The notes under the pieces were generated by a model. The model was not told where the DNA came from, did not search any database, and was given only the letters and a program-made list of their open reading frames with translations. Shown piece by piece: positions 46,160 to 55,949 of a stretch of DNA of 64,000 bases. The DNA is from Pontivivens sp032464575 (lineage in GTDB: Bacteria; Pseudomonadota; Alphaproteobacteria; Rhodobacterales; Rhodobacteraceae): assembly GCA_032464575.1 (NCBI GenBank), contig JAWDKM010000003.1, positions 62,001 through 126,000 of the forward strand, in the 5' to 3' direction. Position 1 is the stretch's first letter. Each line of letters opens with the position of its first letter. The position numbers were made by a program, and so were the translations under genes.

Positions 46160-46888
46160 ATGCGACTTTCCCTTGCCTGTCTCGCCTGTCTTCTCCCGTT
46201 GTCCGCCGCGGCGCAGGAGGCGCCCGGCTTCTCGCTCGGCCTCGGCGTGGGGTTCAGCGACAGCCCCTATATCGGCGAGGACGATTTCGAGGCCGACGTG
46301 CTGCCGCTGATCAACTTCCGGACGGAGCGGTTCGAGCTCGGCACGGGCGGGGCGTCCTACGACGTGATCCAGAACGGTCCGCTGGTGGTGGACGTGTTCG
46401 TGGCACCTCGGTTCTCGGCGCTGGAGGATCCGGACAGCGACGAGCTCGACGGGATCGACCGGGACCTGACCTTCGATGCGGGCGCGGGGCTCGGCTACGC
46501 AATCCGGCCGGGGACGCGGGTGACGGCCTCCGTGCGGACCGAGATCACCGACGAGCATGAGGGGCAGGAGCTGCGGCTGGCGCTGTTCCAGGAGGTGCCG
46601 AATTTCCCGTTGCGGCTGGGCGCGGGCGTGTCGTTCCTGTCAGACGATCTCGCGAGCTACCTCTACGGCGTCGAGGAGGACGAGGCACGCGCTGGCCGCC
46701 CCGCATACGATCCGGATGCTCTCGCGGTGCCGTTTCTGTCGCTCAACAGCCAGGTGCCGCTGAGGAACAACATCTCTCTCTTCGCCGGGGCGCGCATGGC
46801 GTTCCTGCCCGACGAGGCGACGGACAGCCCGATCGTGGAAGACGACGTGGTCCTGTCGAGCAATGTGGGGATCGCCTATCGGTTCTGA
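46160..46888 (+). CDS. MipA/OmpV family outer membrane protein
   Basis: The 242-residue product has a signal peptide (MRLSLACLACLLPLSAAAQ) and the alternating pattern of an outer-membrane beta barrel, ending in SSNVGIAYRF with the C-terminal Phe needed for barrel insertion. The segments FSLGLGVGFSDSPYIGEDD and RTEITDEHEGQEL fit the MipA (MltA-interacting protein) family. It is divergent from thrS. The start at 46160 was chosen because it begins the signal peptide. Confidence 0.88.
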   Translation: MRLSLACLACLLPLSAAAQEAPGFSLGLGVGFSDSPYIGEDDFEADVLPLINFRTERFELGTGGASYDVIQNGPLVVDVFVAPRFSALEDPDSDELDGIDRDLTFDAGAGLGYAIRPGTRVTASVRTEITDEHEGQELRLALFQEVPNFPLRLGAGVSFLSDDLASYLYGVEEDEARAGRPAYDPDALAVPFLSLNSQVPLRNNISLFAGARMAFLPDEATDSPIVEDDVVLSSNVGIAYRF

Positions 46889-46900
46889 GGGTATGGTGCC

Positions 46901-46921
46901 GCCCCGGACCTGCTCCGGGGC
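46901..46921. repeat. 21-bp REP-like palindrome, copy 2, with degenerate relatives
   Basis: GCCCCGGA and TCCGGGGC enclose a five-base loop, the same arms as at 31201-31221. The remaining gap to 47170 has no gene but holds further fragments of this kind: a CCCGGATCACGTC piece near 46945, which matches the loop side of copy 1, and a CCCGGCGGTGCCGCCGGG palindrome near 47093-47110, similar to part of the 150-bp elements. Confidence 0.55.
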
Positions 46922-47170
46922 CGGCTGGAGTTGCGAACGGTCCCGGATCACGTCTGGCACGGTGAGCGTTGCCAAGGTTGGATACGAAGCGCTGAGGGCC
47001 GCGTCTTCCGGGGGGAGGGTGATCCGGCTTCCCGGAAACTATCCGGTGGACAGTTTTGCCGGATCACGGGCGGAGCCCCGGGCGGGCGCGGCCCGGCGGT
47101 GCCGCCGGGCTCGAGGTTGTTTCAGCGTCGGCACGGGTGAAGCGCAGTTTATCTGACGGAAGCGGATCCC

Positions 47171-48364
47171 TCAAACCACGCCTTCGTAGATCTCCAGCGT
47201 CGCCTTCTGCATCGCCTCCACCGTGAAGCGGGATCGGATGCGGGCGCGGGCGGCGAGGCCCATATGGGCGCGGCCGCTCTCGTCCAGGGCCAGCGCCGAC
47301 TCCACCGCGTCGGCGAGAGCCGCCACGTCGCCCGGCGGGTAGAGCCAGCCGGTCTTGCCGTCCTCCACCGTCTCGAGTGCGCCGCCATGTGCGGTCGCGA
47401 TGACCGGGCGGCCCATGGCCTGCGCCTCCACCGCCACGCGGCCGAACGCCTCCGGCTCCCGGCTGGCGCTCACCACGACGGAGGCGAGCTTGTAGGCGGC
47501 CTCCATGTCCGCGCAGTGCCCGACGAGGCGGACGGAGCCCGTCAGCCCGCCCGCGTTCACCGCGTTCTCGAGCTGCCCGCCGAAGCCCGAGCCGCCGTCG
47601 TCGCCGACCAGCACGATCTGGCAGTCGAGGAGCTCGCCCCGGCTTTCGGCCCGGCTGCGCAGGAGGCTCGCGGCCGCGAGCATGTCCTCCTGCCCCTTCC
47701 AGCGGCTGAGGCGGCCGGGCAGGAGCACGATGGGCCGCGGATCCTCGATCACGCCCCACGCCTGGGCGAGGCTGATGGTGCGCTCGCTCGACACCGCCTC
47801 CTCGGCGAAGGTGGTGATATCGGCGCCGCGCGGGATGGTGATGATGCGTGCTGGGTCGACCCGGTGCCGCTCCGCTACGATCCTGGCGACGTAGTCGGAG
47901 ACCGCGATCACCGGCTCGCCCTTGGCCATCACCGCGTTGTAGCGGCGCTTGAGCGGGAAATCCTCGTTGTAGACGCCGTGATAGGTGGTGATGAAGCGCA
48001 CGCCCGTCGCCCGCGCGGCGTAGAGCCCGGCCCAGGCGGGCGCGCGGGAGCGGGCGTGGACGATATCCACCCCTTCCTCGGCGATGACCTTGGCGAGCTG
48101 GCGGGCGTTGCCGCGGATGGCCCAGGGGCTCTTTGCGCCGACATCGAGGCGGATCAGCTCGCCACCGGCGCGGCGGAGCTGCGGCTCCATCCGCCCGCCG
48201 CTGCTGGCGACCAGCGCGCGGTGGCCGGCGGCGCTGAGCGCCTGCACGATCTCGATCGCCCCGCGCTCGACCCCGCCCGATTCCAGCGACGGTACGAGTT
48301 GCAGGACGGTCAGCCTTCGGTCACGATCGCGCGCAACTTCAGCAACTTGGGAGGAGTCGATCAT
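47171..48364 (-). CDS. glycosyltransferase family 4 protein
   Basis: The 397-residue product has two Rossmann-like halves of the GT-B fold. The N-terminal half shows LQLVPSLESGGVERGAIEIVQAL and VHARSRAPAWAGLYAAR; the C-terminal half has the donor site LLPGRLSRWKGQEDMLAA and the EPEAFGRVAVEAQAMGRPVIAT motif with its glutamates. It probably adds a sugar to a surface polysaccharide or lipid. The ATG at 48364 has GAAGGACC upstream; ATG 48379 is also possible. The start codon overlaps that of the divergent hydrolase gene. Confidence 0.92.
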   Translation of the reverse strand: MIDSSQVAEVARDRDRRLTVLQLVPSLESGGVERGAIEIVQALSAAGHRALVASSGGRMEPQLRRAGGELIRLDVGAKSPWAIRGNARQLAKVIAEEGVDIVHARSRAPAWAGLYAARATGVRFITTYHGVYNEDFPLKRRYNAVMAKGEPVIAVSDYVARIVAERHRVDPARIITIPRGADITTFAEEAVSSERTISLAQAWGVIEDPRPIVLLPGRLSRWKGQEDMLAAASLLRSRAESRGELLDCQIVLVGDDGGSGFGGQLENAVNAGGLTGSVRLVGHCADMEAAYKLASVVVSASREPEAFGRVAVEAQAMGRPVIATAHGGALETVEDGKTGWLYPPGDVAALADAVESALALDESGRAHMGLAARARIRSRFTVEAMQKATLEIYEGVV

Positions 48365-49118
48365 GGGGTCCTTCGACATCTTCTCGCCGGATGGCCGGCG
48401 AGAAATCGCCTACCACCGCACAATGCCCGCGGGGGTTGAGGGGAACAAGCCCGGGGTCGTCTTTCTCGGCGGCTTCCGCTCGGACATGGGCGGGACCAAG
48501 GCGGTTTTTCTGGAGGCGTGGGCAAAGCGCACCGGCCGCGGCTTCCTGCGGTTCGACTATACCGGCCACGGCGACAGCTCCGGCGCGTTCGAGACGCTGG
48601 GCATCGGCGAGTGGGCGCAGGATGCGGTAGACGCGGTGTCGGCGCTGACCGAGGGGCCGCAGATCCTCGTGGGCTCGTCGATGGGCGGCTGGATCTCGCT
48701 GCTGCTGGCGAAGCGGATGCCGGAGCGGGTCGCGGGCCTCGTCGGGATCGCCGCCGCGCCGGACTTCACCGAGGACAGCATGTGGGCGGGTTTCGACGAC
48801 CGGCAGCGCGAGCAGCTGATCCACGACGGCCGGGTCGAGTTGCCCTCGGAATACGATGACGGGCCCTACGTGATCACGCGCCACCTGATCGAGGACGGGC
48901 GGGAGAACCTGGTGCTGCGTGAGCCGCTGCCGCTGGGTTTTCCGGTGCGGCTGCTGCACGGGACGGCGGATGTGGACGTGCAGATGTCGGTGCCGCTGCG
49001 CATCCTCGACCACGCGGACTGCGCGGACCTGCGTCTCACCTTCGTAAAGGATGCCGATCACCGGTTTTCCTCGCCTGACTGCCTCGACCTGATCGTGGAG
49101 ACGGTGGAGCGTCTCTGA
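48363..49118 (+). CDS. alpha/beta hydrolase (ABHD10-like)
   Basis: The 251-residue cytosolic product has the hydrolase landmarks: VVFLGGFRSDMGGTK (oxyanion region), the nucleophile in LVGSSMGGWISL (Ser near residue 103), an acid in LHGTADVDVQ and the histidine in DADHRFSS. The pattern recalls ABHD10-type palmitoyl thioesterases/carboxylesterases. GGGAGGAG lies seven bases upstream of the ATG at 48363 and is inside the coding region of the divergent glycosyltransferase gene. Confidence 0.88.
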   Translation: MGSFDIFSPDGRREIAYHRTMPAGVEGNKPGVVFLGGFRSDMGGTKAVFLEAWAKRTGRGFLRFDYTGHGDSSGAFETLGIGEWAQDAVDAVSALTEGPQILVGSSMGGWISLLLAKRMPERVAGLVGIAAAPDFTEDSMWAGFDDRQREQLIHDGRVELPSEYDDGPYVITRHLIEDGRENLVLREPLPLGFPVRLLHGTADVDVQMSVPLRILDHADCADLRLTFVKDADHRFSSPDCLDLIVETVERL

Positions 49119-49242
49119 CGCCGTCCACCTTGTCCAAATATCCTGTGGGGTTCGGGCCGTCCCGGAAACGCACCGCGTTTCAGGACCGAACGGGCGGAGC
49201 GCCGGAATGGCCCGGAACGGGCCAAGAGCGGCGGACCGCCCC

Positions 49243-49908
<666 letters not shown>

Positions 49909-50016
49909 GGCGCGGCCCTCCTGACGTTGCGACATGAAGATGACGGCTTTGACCTCTGACATGGGCCCGTTATCGTCCGAGGTCAAACGCCGGAAGAGCT
50001 TCGTGGAGGACTGTTT

Positions 50017-50988
50017 ATGCGCCGCGCCGCAAAGGTTTTTATCGTGATCGCCGCTCTGGTGGTCGCTCTGTTGTTGCTTGGCCCGCGGGAGCCTGCGGGC
50101 GGCGAGATCACCTTCGCCGCGTCGCAGGTGGGCACGGACGTGGACGGCTACCTCGCCGCGCGCGAGGCGGTGTTCGGCGATATCGTGGAAGGGGCGGAGA
50201 AGCGGGTGATCTGGGCGGGTGCGCCGGGCGAGCGCACGCCGCTCTCGGTGGTCTATCTCCACGGTTTCTCCGCCACGTCCGAGGAGATCCGGCCGGTGCC
50301 CGACGACGTGGCGGCTGCGCTGAGCGCGAACCTCTACTATGCACGGCTCGCCGGGCACGGGCGGGGCGGCGACGCGCTGGCCGAGGCGACGGTGGCCGAC
50401 TGGCTCAACGACTATGCCGAGGCGGTGGAGATCGGCGCGCGGCTCGGCGAGCGGGTGCTGGTGCTCGCCACCTCGACCGGGGCGACGGTGGCGATGCAGG
50501 GGCATTTCGAGGATGACATCGACGACGATGCGGTGGCGGGCTTCGCGATGCTCTCGCCCAATTTCGGGCTCGCAAATCCGATGGGCGACCTGCTGACGCT
50601 GCCCTTCGCGCGGCAGTGGGTGCCGATGGTGGCGGGGGAGGAGCGCAGCTTCACGACGAAGAACGAGGCCCATGCGCGCTACTGGACGTCGAGCTATCCG
50701 ACGGTCGCGGTACTGCCGATGGCGGCCTCGGTGCAGGCGACGGTGCAGCTCGCCTACGAGGACGCGGACGTACCGGCGTTGTTCGTCTTCTCGGATGCCG
50801 ATCAGGTGGTCGATGCGGCCCGCACGCGGGCGATCGCGGCGGATTGGGGCGCGGCAGTGACGATCGTCAATCCGGAGCCGGGGGAGGGCGACGATCCCTT
50901 CGCCCACGTGATCGCGGGGGACATCATGTCTCCGGGCCTGACGGAGGAGGTAACGGCCGCGGTCGTGCAATGGGCGCGCGGTTTGTGA
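50017..50988 (+). CDS. alpha/beta hydrolase with N-terminal membrane anchor
   Basis: The 323-residue product begins with one hydrophobic helix (about residues 5-22), then the hydrolase fold: VVYLHGFSATSEEIRP, the elbow LATSTGATVAM (Ser near residue 150), FVFSDADQVVD with the acid and the histidine in FAHVIAG. The elbow T-S-T-G lacks the common first Gly. It is divergent from the SDR gene. The substrate is unknown. Confidence 0.82.
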   Translation: MRRAAKVFIVIAALVVALLLLGPREPAGGEITFAASQVGTDVDGYLAAREAVFGDIVEGAEKRVIWAGAPGERTPLSVVYLHGFSATSEEIRPVPDDVAAALSANLYYARLAGHGRGGDALAEATVADWLNDYAEAVEIGARLGERVLVLATSTGATVAMQGHFEDDIDDDAVAGFAMLSPNFGLANPMGDLLTLPFARQWVPMVAGEERSFTTKNEAHARYWTSSYPTVAVLPMAASVQATVQLAYEDADVPALFVFSDADQVVDAARTRAIAADWGAAVTIVNPEPGEGDDPFAHVIAGDIMSPGLTEEVTAAVVQWARGL

Positions 50989-51084
50989 GCTGGGTCCTAC
51001 GCTGAGGGCCGCGGCCGACGCGGAGGGCGCGGTTCGACGCGACAGACTTGCGGGAGTGTGCTCGGACGGATCTTGTGGTTTGGA

Positions 51085-51238
51085 GATGAGGGCGGCGCCC
51101 GACCCTGGGTGGGCGCGTTCCGACCTTCCTGCTACCTGCCCGGCCCGCAAGGTGACCACGGTTTCGTCTGCGTGCTCCGTTGCAATGCGTCCTCCCGGAG
51201 GGAGGGTCGGGCGCCGCCCGGCGTGGCCGCCGGGCGAA
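51085..51238 (+). repeat. 150-bp element with terminal inverted repeats, copy 2
   Basis: This is the second copy of the element at 31251-31397, in the opposite orientation. Its ends carry perfect 17-base inverted repeats: GGGCGGCGCCCGACCCT at 51090-51106 and its reverse complement at 51203-51219. Outside and around the second arm lies a further palindrome (CGCCCGGCG...CGCCGGGCG type). The middle differs from copy 1. The element fills the gap between two convergent genes and carries no credible frame. Confidence 0.75.
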
Positions 51239-51246
51239 ACGGGTTC

Positions 51247-51459
51247 TCAGAGCATCACCCCGACCACGACCATTCCGAGTCCCATCGCGGCGACGCAGAC
51301 GGAGGCGAGGTTGATCGCGATCAGCGCGCGCAGGCGCGGTTGCGCCTCCTCGGGCGTGAGCCCGTCGCGCTTCACCCGCGCGGCCTCGCGGATGCAGTAG
51401 CCGAGGCCGCCCAGGCCCAGGATGGTGGTGATGGTGCCCAGGATGATGAGCCAGGTCAT
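51247..51459 (-). CDS. small two-helix membrane protein
   Basis: The 70-residue product has a hydrophobic helix at each end (about residues 2-20 and 46-68) joined by a charged loop (REAARVKRDGLTPEEAQPRLR). The start at 51459 (MTWLIILGTI) is preceded by a GGAGGCGACGC site. Similar short proteins are common in Rhodobacteraceae and are unnamed. It ends next to the repeat element. Confidence 0.7.
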   Translation of the reverse strand: MTWLIILGTITTILGLGGLGYCIREAARVKRDGLTPEEAQPRLRALIAINLASVCVAAMGLGMVVVGVML

Positions 51460-51612
51460 GCGTCGCCTCCGCCGGATTGCCGCCCCGCCTAGCCGGCGCG
51501 GCGCGCCCGCGCAACCCCGCCCGGCGCGGCGCGACCCCGCTGGACGCCGCACCGGCCCGCCGATAAGGTCCCGCCCGATTTCCCTTCAGCGTAACGAGGA
51601 GCGCGCACGCCC

Positions 51613-51885
51613 ATGGACGTGACCGATATCGAAGACGACGGCCCCACCTCGCAGTACCGCATCACCGTGGGCGAGCTGCGCTCCTTCGTGGAGCGCTACG
51701 AGCGGCTCGACGAGGAGAAGAAGGCCATCGCCGACCAGCAGAAGGAGGTCATGGCCGAGGCCAAGGGGCGCGGCTACGACGTGAAGGCGCTGCGCAAGCT
51801 CATCGCCCTGCGCCGCAAGGACCCGCAGGAGATCAGCGAGGAGGAGGCCGTCCTCCAGCTCTACCGCGAGGCGCTCGACATGTGA
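51613..51885 (+). CDS. gapR: GapR family DNA-binding protein (DUF2312)
   Basis: The 90-residue product matches DUF2312, the family of the Caulobacter nucleoid protein GapR, which binds overtwisted AT-rich DNA ahead of forks and RNA polymerase and helps replication and chromosome segregation. The central helix pair (ELRSFVERYERLDEEKKAIADQQKEVMAEAKGRGYDVKALRKLIALRRKD, residues about 23-72) with its RGYDVKALRK motif is diagnostic. GAGGAGC upstream of the ATG fits a ribosome binding site. Confidence 0.93.
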   Translation: MDVTDIEDDGPTSQYRITVGELRSFVERYERLDEEKKAIADQQKEVMAEAKGRGYDVKALRKLIALRRKDPQEISEEEAVLQLYREALDM

Positions 51886-51979
51886 GGGTGGCCGCGCCAG
51901 CGAATCGTGGCGCGGCCTCCGGCCATCCCCTAGCCTTGCGACAAGGGCACAAGGCCCGGCAATCCAAACGGGGGTATGG

Positions 51980-54310
51980 ATGCTCAAGTTCCTCGGCCGT
52001 GCGCTGCTCGTCCTCATCGTTCTTCTCGTCATAGCGGTGGGGGCGTTCTGGTTCGCGCTGCCGACCGAGCGGATCGGCCGCGTCGCCTCCGACCGGCTGG
52101 AGGCTGCGACGGGGCGGACGCTGACGCTGTCCGGCGACTTCTCCCCCACCGTGTGGCCGCGTCTGGGCGTCGCCACCGGCCCGCTCTCCATCAGCAATGC
52201 CGACTGGGCCGAGGCGCCGGAGATGGTGACGGCCGAGGCCGCCGCGGTCGCGGTCGACCTGCGGGCCCTGATCGGCGGGCGGATCGAGGTGGAGACGCTG
52301 CGGCTGGAGCAGCCGCTGATCCGGCTGGAGGTGGCCGAGGACGGACGCCGGAACTGGGACCTCTCCCCGGTGGAGACCGCGGAGCCTGTAGAGACGACCG
52401 AGGCCGCGCCCGAGGCCGACGGTGAGGATGCCGCGGGCGGACCGGCGCTCACCCGCCTCGCCGCCGAGATCGTCGACGGCACCGTGATCTATGATGACCG
52501 CGCGACCGGCCAGGTGGCGTCGGCCGAGGAGATCAACCTCACCCTCGCCTATGTCGAGGATCCGGGCAGCGCCACCCTGAACGGCGGCGCCACGGTGAAC
52601 GGCATTCCCGCGACGATCGACGTGACGGCGGAGAGCGAGGGCCCGCTCTCCGCCCTGGGCGCGCTCGATCTCGTGGCGGTGATCGACAGCGAGCTCGGCG
52701 GTGTCAGCTTCGACGGAGCCGTGACGGAGGCGAGCTCCGTCGCCGGGGACTTCACGCTGAGCGTGGCGGACCCGGCAGGAGCGATGGCGCGCCTCGCGCT
52801 GCCGCCTCTGCCCGCGGCGGCGGGCGCGATCTCCGACGTGGCCCTGGATGGCAGCGTCGCCTACGGCGCGGAGGGTCTCGCCCTGGAAACGGTGGGCCGC
52901 GTGACCCGAGATGCAGTGCCGATGACGCTCGCCGCGAACGTCTCGGGTGCGGCCGACTGGCAGGAGAGCGGCACCCTCGCCGCCGAGATCAACCTCGATG
53001 CGGCCGACCACGTGGCGCTCGCCTTCGACGGCACCGTCGCCACGGCCGGGCAGGTGGCCGGGCGCACCAACATCTCCACCCCCGACCTGCCGCGGCTCAT
53101 TGCCTGGGCCACCGGGACGCCGGCGGACCTGCCGCCCGGCGCCGCGGGCGCGATGACGTTGGCGACGGACCTCGCGGCGTCGGCGCAGAACGTCTCGCTC
53201 GACGCGCTCGACCTGTCGCTGCCGGGGCTGGAGGCCGATGGCCGGCTCGGCGTGGCCCTCGCGGGCGCCCGGCCGCGGATCACCGGGGCGCTCGACACCG
53301 GGCCGCTGAACCTCGACACCTTCCTCGGCACGCCGGCCGAGACGAGTGGCGGCGGTGCAGGCTCCGGTAGCGGTGGCGGCGGATCGGGAGAGAGCGCGCC
53401 CACGCCGATCCCATGGGACCTGCTGCGCCTCGCCGACGCGGACATCGCCCTCGACGCGGCCTCGTTCCAGCGAGCGCCGATCTCGCTCGGCCCGACGACC
53501 CTGCGGCTGACGGTCGACGACGGCGTCGCGCGGCTCGACATCACGGAGACGAGCGGCTTCGGCGGGCTGCTCGCGGCGACCATCGACGCCAATGCCGCGA
53601 CCGAGCGGCTCGACATCACCGCGCGCCTGCGCTCGATCCGGCTGGAGCAGGTGCTCTCCGCCTTCGCCGACAACGACCGGCTTGAGGGGGCGGGCGCGCT
53701 GACCCTCGACCTCGGCGGCAACGGCGCGACGCTCGACGACATCCTCGCGACGCTCAGCGGCGAGATCGCCGCGGACCTCGCCGATGGGGCGCTCAAGGGC
53801 ATCAACATCGCCGAGATCGCGCGCAACATCACCGGCGGCGCGACGGGCGAGGCGGCGCGGACCGACTTCACTGAGGCGCGCCTCTCCTTCGACGTCACGA
53901 ATGGCGTGCTGCAGGCGCAGGAGCTCTTCGCCCTCGGCCCGCTGGTGCGGCTGGAGGGGGGCGGCACGATCTCCCTGCCGGGCCAGCGCCTCGACCTGCG
54001 GCTGCGCCCCCGGATCGTGGGCGACCTGACGGGGCAGGGCGGCGATCTGGCCGCGAGCGGGATCACGCTGCCGGTGGAGGTGAGCGGACCGTGGAGCGAC
54101 GTGAGCTTCCGCCCCGACCTCTCCCAGCTCGAGGAACTGACCCGCCAGCAGGCCGAGGAGGCGGCGCGCCAGGCAGCGGACGAGCTGCGGCAGGGCCTCA
54201 CCGAAGGCGATCCCGACGAGGCGCTGGACCGGGCGGTCGACAGCATCACCGATACGCTGCGCCAGGACGGCGGCGGCCTCGACCAGCTCCGCGGCCTCTT
54301 CGGCCGCTGA
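51980..54310 (+). CDS. AsmA family protein
   Basis: The 776-residue product begins with one membrane helix (about residues 5-27), then the AsmA start SDRLEAATGRTLTLSGDFSPTVWPRLGVATGPLSISN (about 38-75), and the C-terminal AsmA domain with FADNDRLEGAGALTLDLGGNG and LSGEIAADLADGALKGINI. AsmA-like proteins span the periplasm and are linked to lipid transport and outer membrane assembly. A Gly/Ser-rich linker sits near residue 455-470. It ends 41 bases before the tRNA gene. Confidence 0.92.
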   Translation: MLKFLGRALLVLIVLLVIAVGAFWFALPTERIGRVASDRLEAATGRTLTLSGDFSPTVWPRLGVATGPLSISNADWAEAPEMVTAEAAAVAVDLRALIGGRIEVETLRLEQPLIRLEVAEDGRRNWDLSPVETAEPVETTEAAPEADGEDAAGGPALTRLAAEIVDGTVIYDDRATGQVASAEEINLTLAYVEDPGSATLNGGATVNGIPATIDVTAESEGPLSALGALDLVAVIDSELGGVSFDGAVTEASSVAGDFTLSVADPAGAMARLALPPLPAAAGAISDVALDGSVAYGAEGLALETVGRVTRDAVPMTLAANVSGAADWQESGTLAAEINLDAADHVALAFDGTVATAGQVAGRTNISTPDLPRLIAWATGTPADLPPGAAGAMTLATDLAASAQNVSLDALDLSLPGLEADGRLGVALAGARPRITGALDTGPLNLDTFLGTPAETSGGGAGSGSGGGGSGESAPTPIPWDLLRLADADIALDAASFQRAPISLGPTTLRLTVDDGVARLDITETSGFGGLLAATIDANAATERLDITARLRSIRLEQVLSAFADNDRLEGAGALTLDLGGNGATLDDILATLSGEIAADLADGALKGINIAEIARNITGGATGEAARTDFTEARLSFDVTNGVLQAQELFALGPLVRLEGGGTISLPGQRLDLRLRPRIVGDLTGQGGDLAASGITLPVEVSGPWSDVSFRPDLSQLEELTRQQAEEAARQAADELRQGLTEGDPDEALDRAVDSITDTLRQDGGGLDQLRGLFGR

Positions 54311-54351
54311 CGCTTGCGCTGGGACCCCAAAACCGGCTATCCGAACGCCGT

Positions 54352-54427
54352 GCCCCTATAGCTCAGCTGGTAGAGCAACTGATTTGTAATCAGTGGGTCG
54401 GGAGTTCGAGTCTCTCTGGGGGCACCA
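54352..54427 (+). tRNA. tRNA-Thr (anticodon TGT), integration site
   Basis: The 76-base gene folds as a full cloverleaf: acceptor GCCCCTA/TGGGGGC, D arm GCTCAGCTGGTAGAGC, anticodon stem ACTGA/TCAGT with loop TTTGTAA and anticodon TGT at 54385-54387, T arm with GTTCGAGTC, and encoded CCA at 54425-54427. A serine recombinase gene reads into its 3' half from the other side, so this tRNA is the attachment site of an integrated element that extends to the right. Confidence 0.97.
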
Positions 54428-55949
54428 TTTTACATTTTGGGTCCTTCGGGCCTAAAAACGTAAATGGAACAGATAGTTGGGGCGTTCGAAGCCCCGTTTT
54501 CCGATCGTAGGAAATCTGCTTGGCGAAGGCGAGCTTGAGCACGGTGCGCTGGAGTGCGAGATTGCCGCTTTCCCAGAGTTTTGAAGGGTTTGCCAGGAAG
54601 GTGAGGGCGCGTTCGAACATCTCTTCGAAGGTGTGGCGCGGCTGGGTGGTGTTTTCGGCCTGATCGGCCAGAACTGTCTTGTCCCGCTCCAGCTGGATGA
54701 TGCGCTTTTCGTAGGCTGCGATGACGGTGGCATTTTCCGACTCGACGATCCGGTCGAGCAGGCCTTCGATCTGCTTGTCGATCTTGGCGAGATCGGCTTG
54801 GACGGTCACCGCGTTCTGATCGGCTTGCGCCTGCCGCTGCGCCCAGGCATCGCGGAACATGGCGGAGGCGACTTCGATCATCGGCTTGGAGGGCGTGAGC
54901 GCCGTGAGCTGGTCGACGAAGGCCCCTTCGATGGCATCCTTGCGGATGGACTTGCGATAGCTGGGGCAGCCTTTGGTATAGCAGGCGTAGTACGCATGGC
55001 GCTTGCCCGTCCCCGATTTCGACCAGGCGGCCGTATGGGGCTTGCCGCAATCGGCGCAGGTGACAAAGCCGCGAAGCGGGAAGTCGGCGCGGATATCCTT
55101 GCGGGTGGGAGCCTTGGCGCTGCCCGCCCGGCGCTCCTGAATGCGTTGGAAGGTCTTGAGATCGATCAGCCCCTCATGCTGGGCCTTGGTGAGGGGAATA
55201 CCCCAGCCGGGCACCTCTAGGTAGCCCGCATAGACTGTGCGGGTCAGCATATCCGTCACCTTTTGCTGGCGGATCGTGCCGTCGCGCAGCTCCTTGGGAA
55301 AGAGCGGCTGGCTGTCGAAGAAGTGCTTGACCTCGACCTGCGTCTCGAAGCGTCCGGAGGCATAGCCTTCCAAGCCCTCCTGCACGATGGACGCTAAGGG
55401 CTCATCGCGCACCAGCACTTTGCCGTGCCCTGGCCGCTTCTCATATTTGAGGCCGATCGGAGCCTGGAACACCCAATATCCGTTGAGCAGCCGTCCGCGC
55501 ATGCGGTTGCGGGTCTGCTCACCATTCTTCTCCCGGTGATGCTGAGCAACTGAAGCGAGCAGGTTCTCCACCAGCAGCGAGTCGCTGTCCTCGCCAAACT
55601 CGATGGAGGGGCTTTCCAGCTTCGCCCCGGCAGAGGCTAGTGCGGAGCGCAGCTCCAGATGCGCATCGAGCCCTCGGGCCAAGCGGCTGATATCGTCGAT
55701 GATGACGATCGTGCCTTTGTGCTTCCGCAGATAAGCGAGCATCGCCTGCATGCCCGGACGGGTGGCGAGCTTACCTGTCATGTCGTCTTTGAAGACCCTC
55801 GCGACATCGAGACTCTTATAGGCGGCATATTCGCGGCAGCGGGTTTCCTGCGAGCTGAGACCATCGCCCTCGCGCACCTGTTTAGCACCCGAGACGCGGG
55901 CATAGATCACCGCGTGATGGGGTTGTGTGTGTCTGGTCTGTGCTCTCAT
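54390..55949 (-). CDS. large serine recombinase (element integrase)
   Basis: The 519-residue product has the resolvase/invertase catalytic domain at about residues 12-150 (VIYARVS with the nucleophile Ser20; GTIVIIDDISRLAR), a recombinase domain (about 170-270), a zinc ribbon (CADCGK...CYTKGCPSYR, near 300-335) and a C-terminal coiled coil (about 375-430). It should catalyse integration and excision. The last residues, MVPPERLELPTH, come from the antisense of tRNA-Thr, so the stop codon is supplied by the host target. The start overlaps the stop of the preceding small gene as ATGA-type overlap. Confidence 0.93.
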   Translation of the reverse strand: MRAQTRHTQPHHAVIYARVSGAKQVREGDGLSSQETRCREYAAYKSLDVARVFKDDMTGKLATRPGMQAMLAYLRKHKGTIVIIDDISRLARGLDAHLELRSALASAGAKLESPSIEFGEDSDSLLVENLLASVAQHHREKNGEQTRNRMRGRLLNGYWVFQAPIGLKYEKRPGHGKVLVRDEPLASIVQEGLEGYASGRFETQVEVKHFFDSQPLFPKELRDGTIRQQKVTDMLTRTVYAGYLEVPGWGIPLTKAQHEGLIDLKTFQRIQERRAGSAKAPTRKDIRADFPLRGFVTCADCGKPHTAAWSKSGTGKRHAYYACYTKGCPSYRKSIRKDAIEGAFVDQLTALTPSKPMIEVASAMFRDAWAQRQAQADQNAVTVQADLAKIDKQIEGLLDRIVESENATVIAAYEKRIIQLERDKTVLADQAENTTQPRHTFEEMFERALTFLANPSKLWESGNLALQRTVLKLAFAKQISYDRKTGLRTPQLSVPFTFLGPKDPKCKMVPPERLELPTH

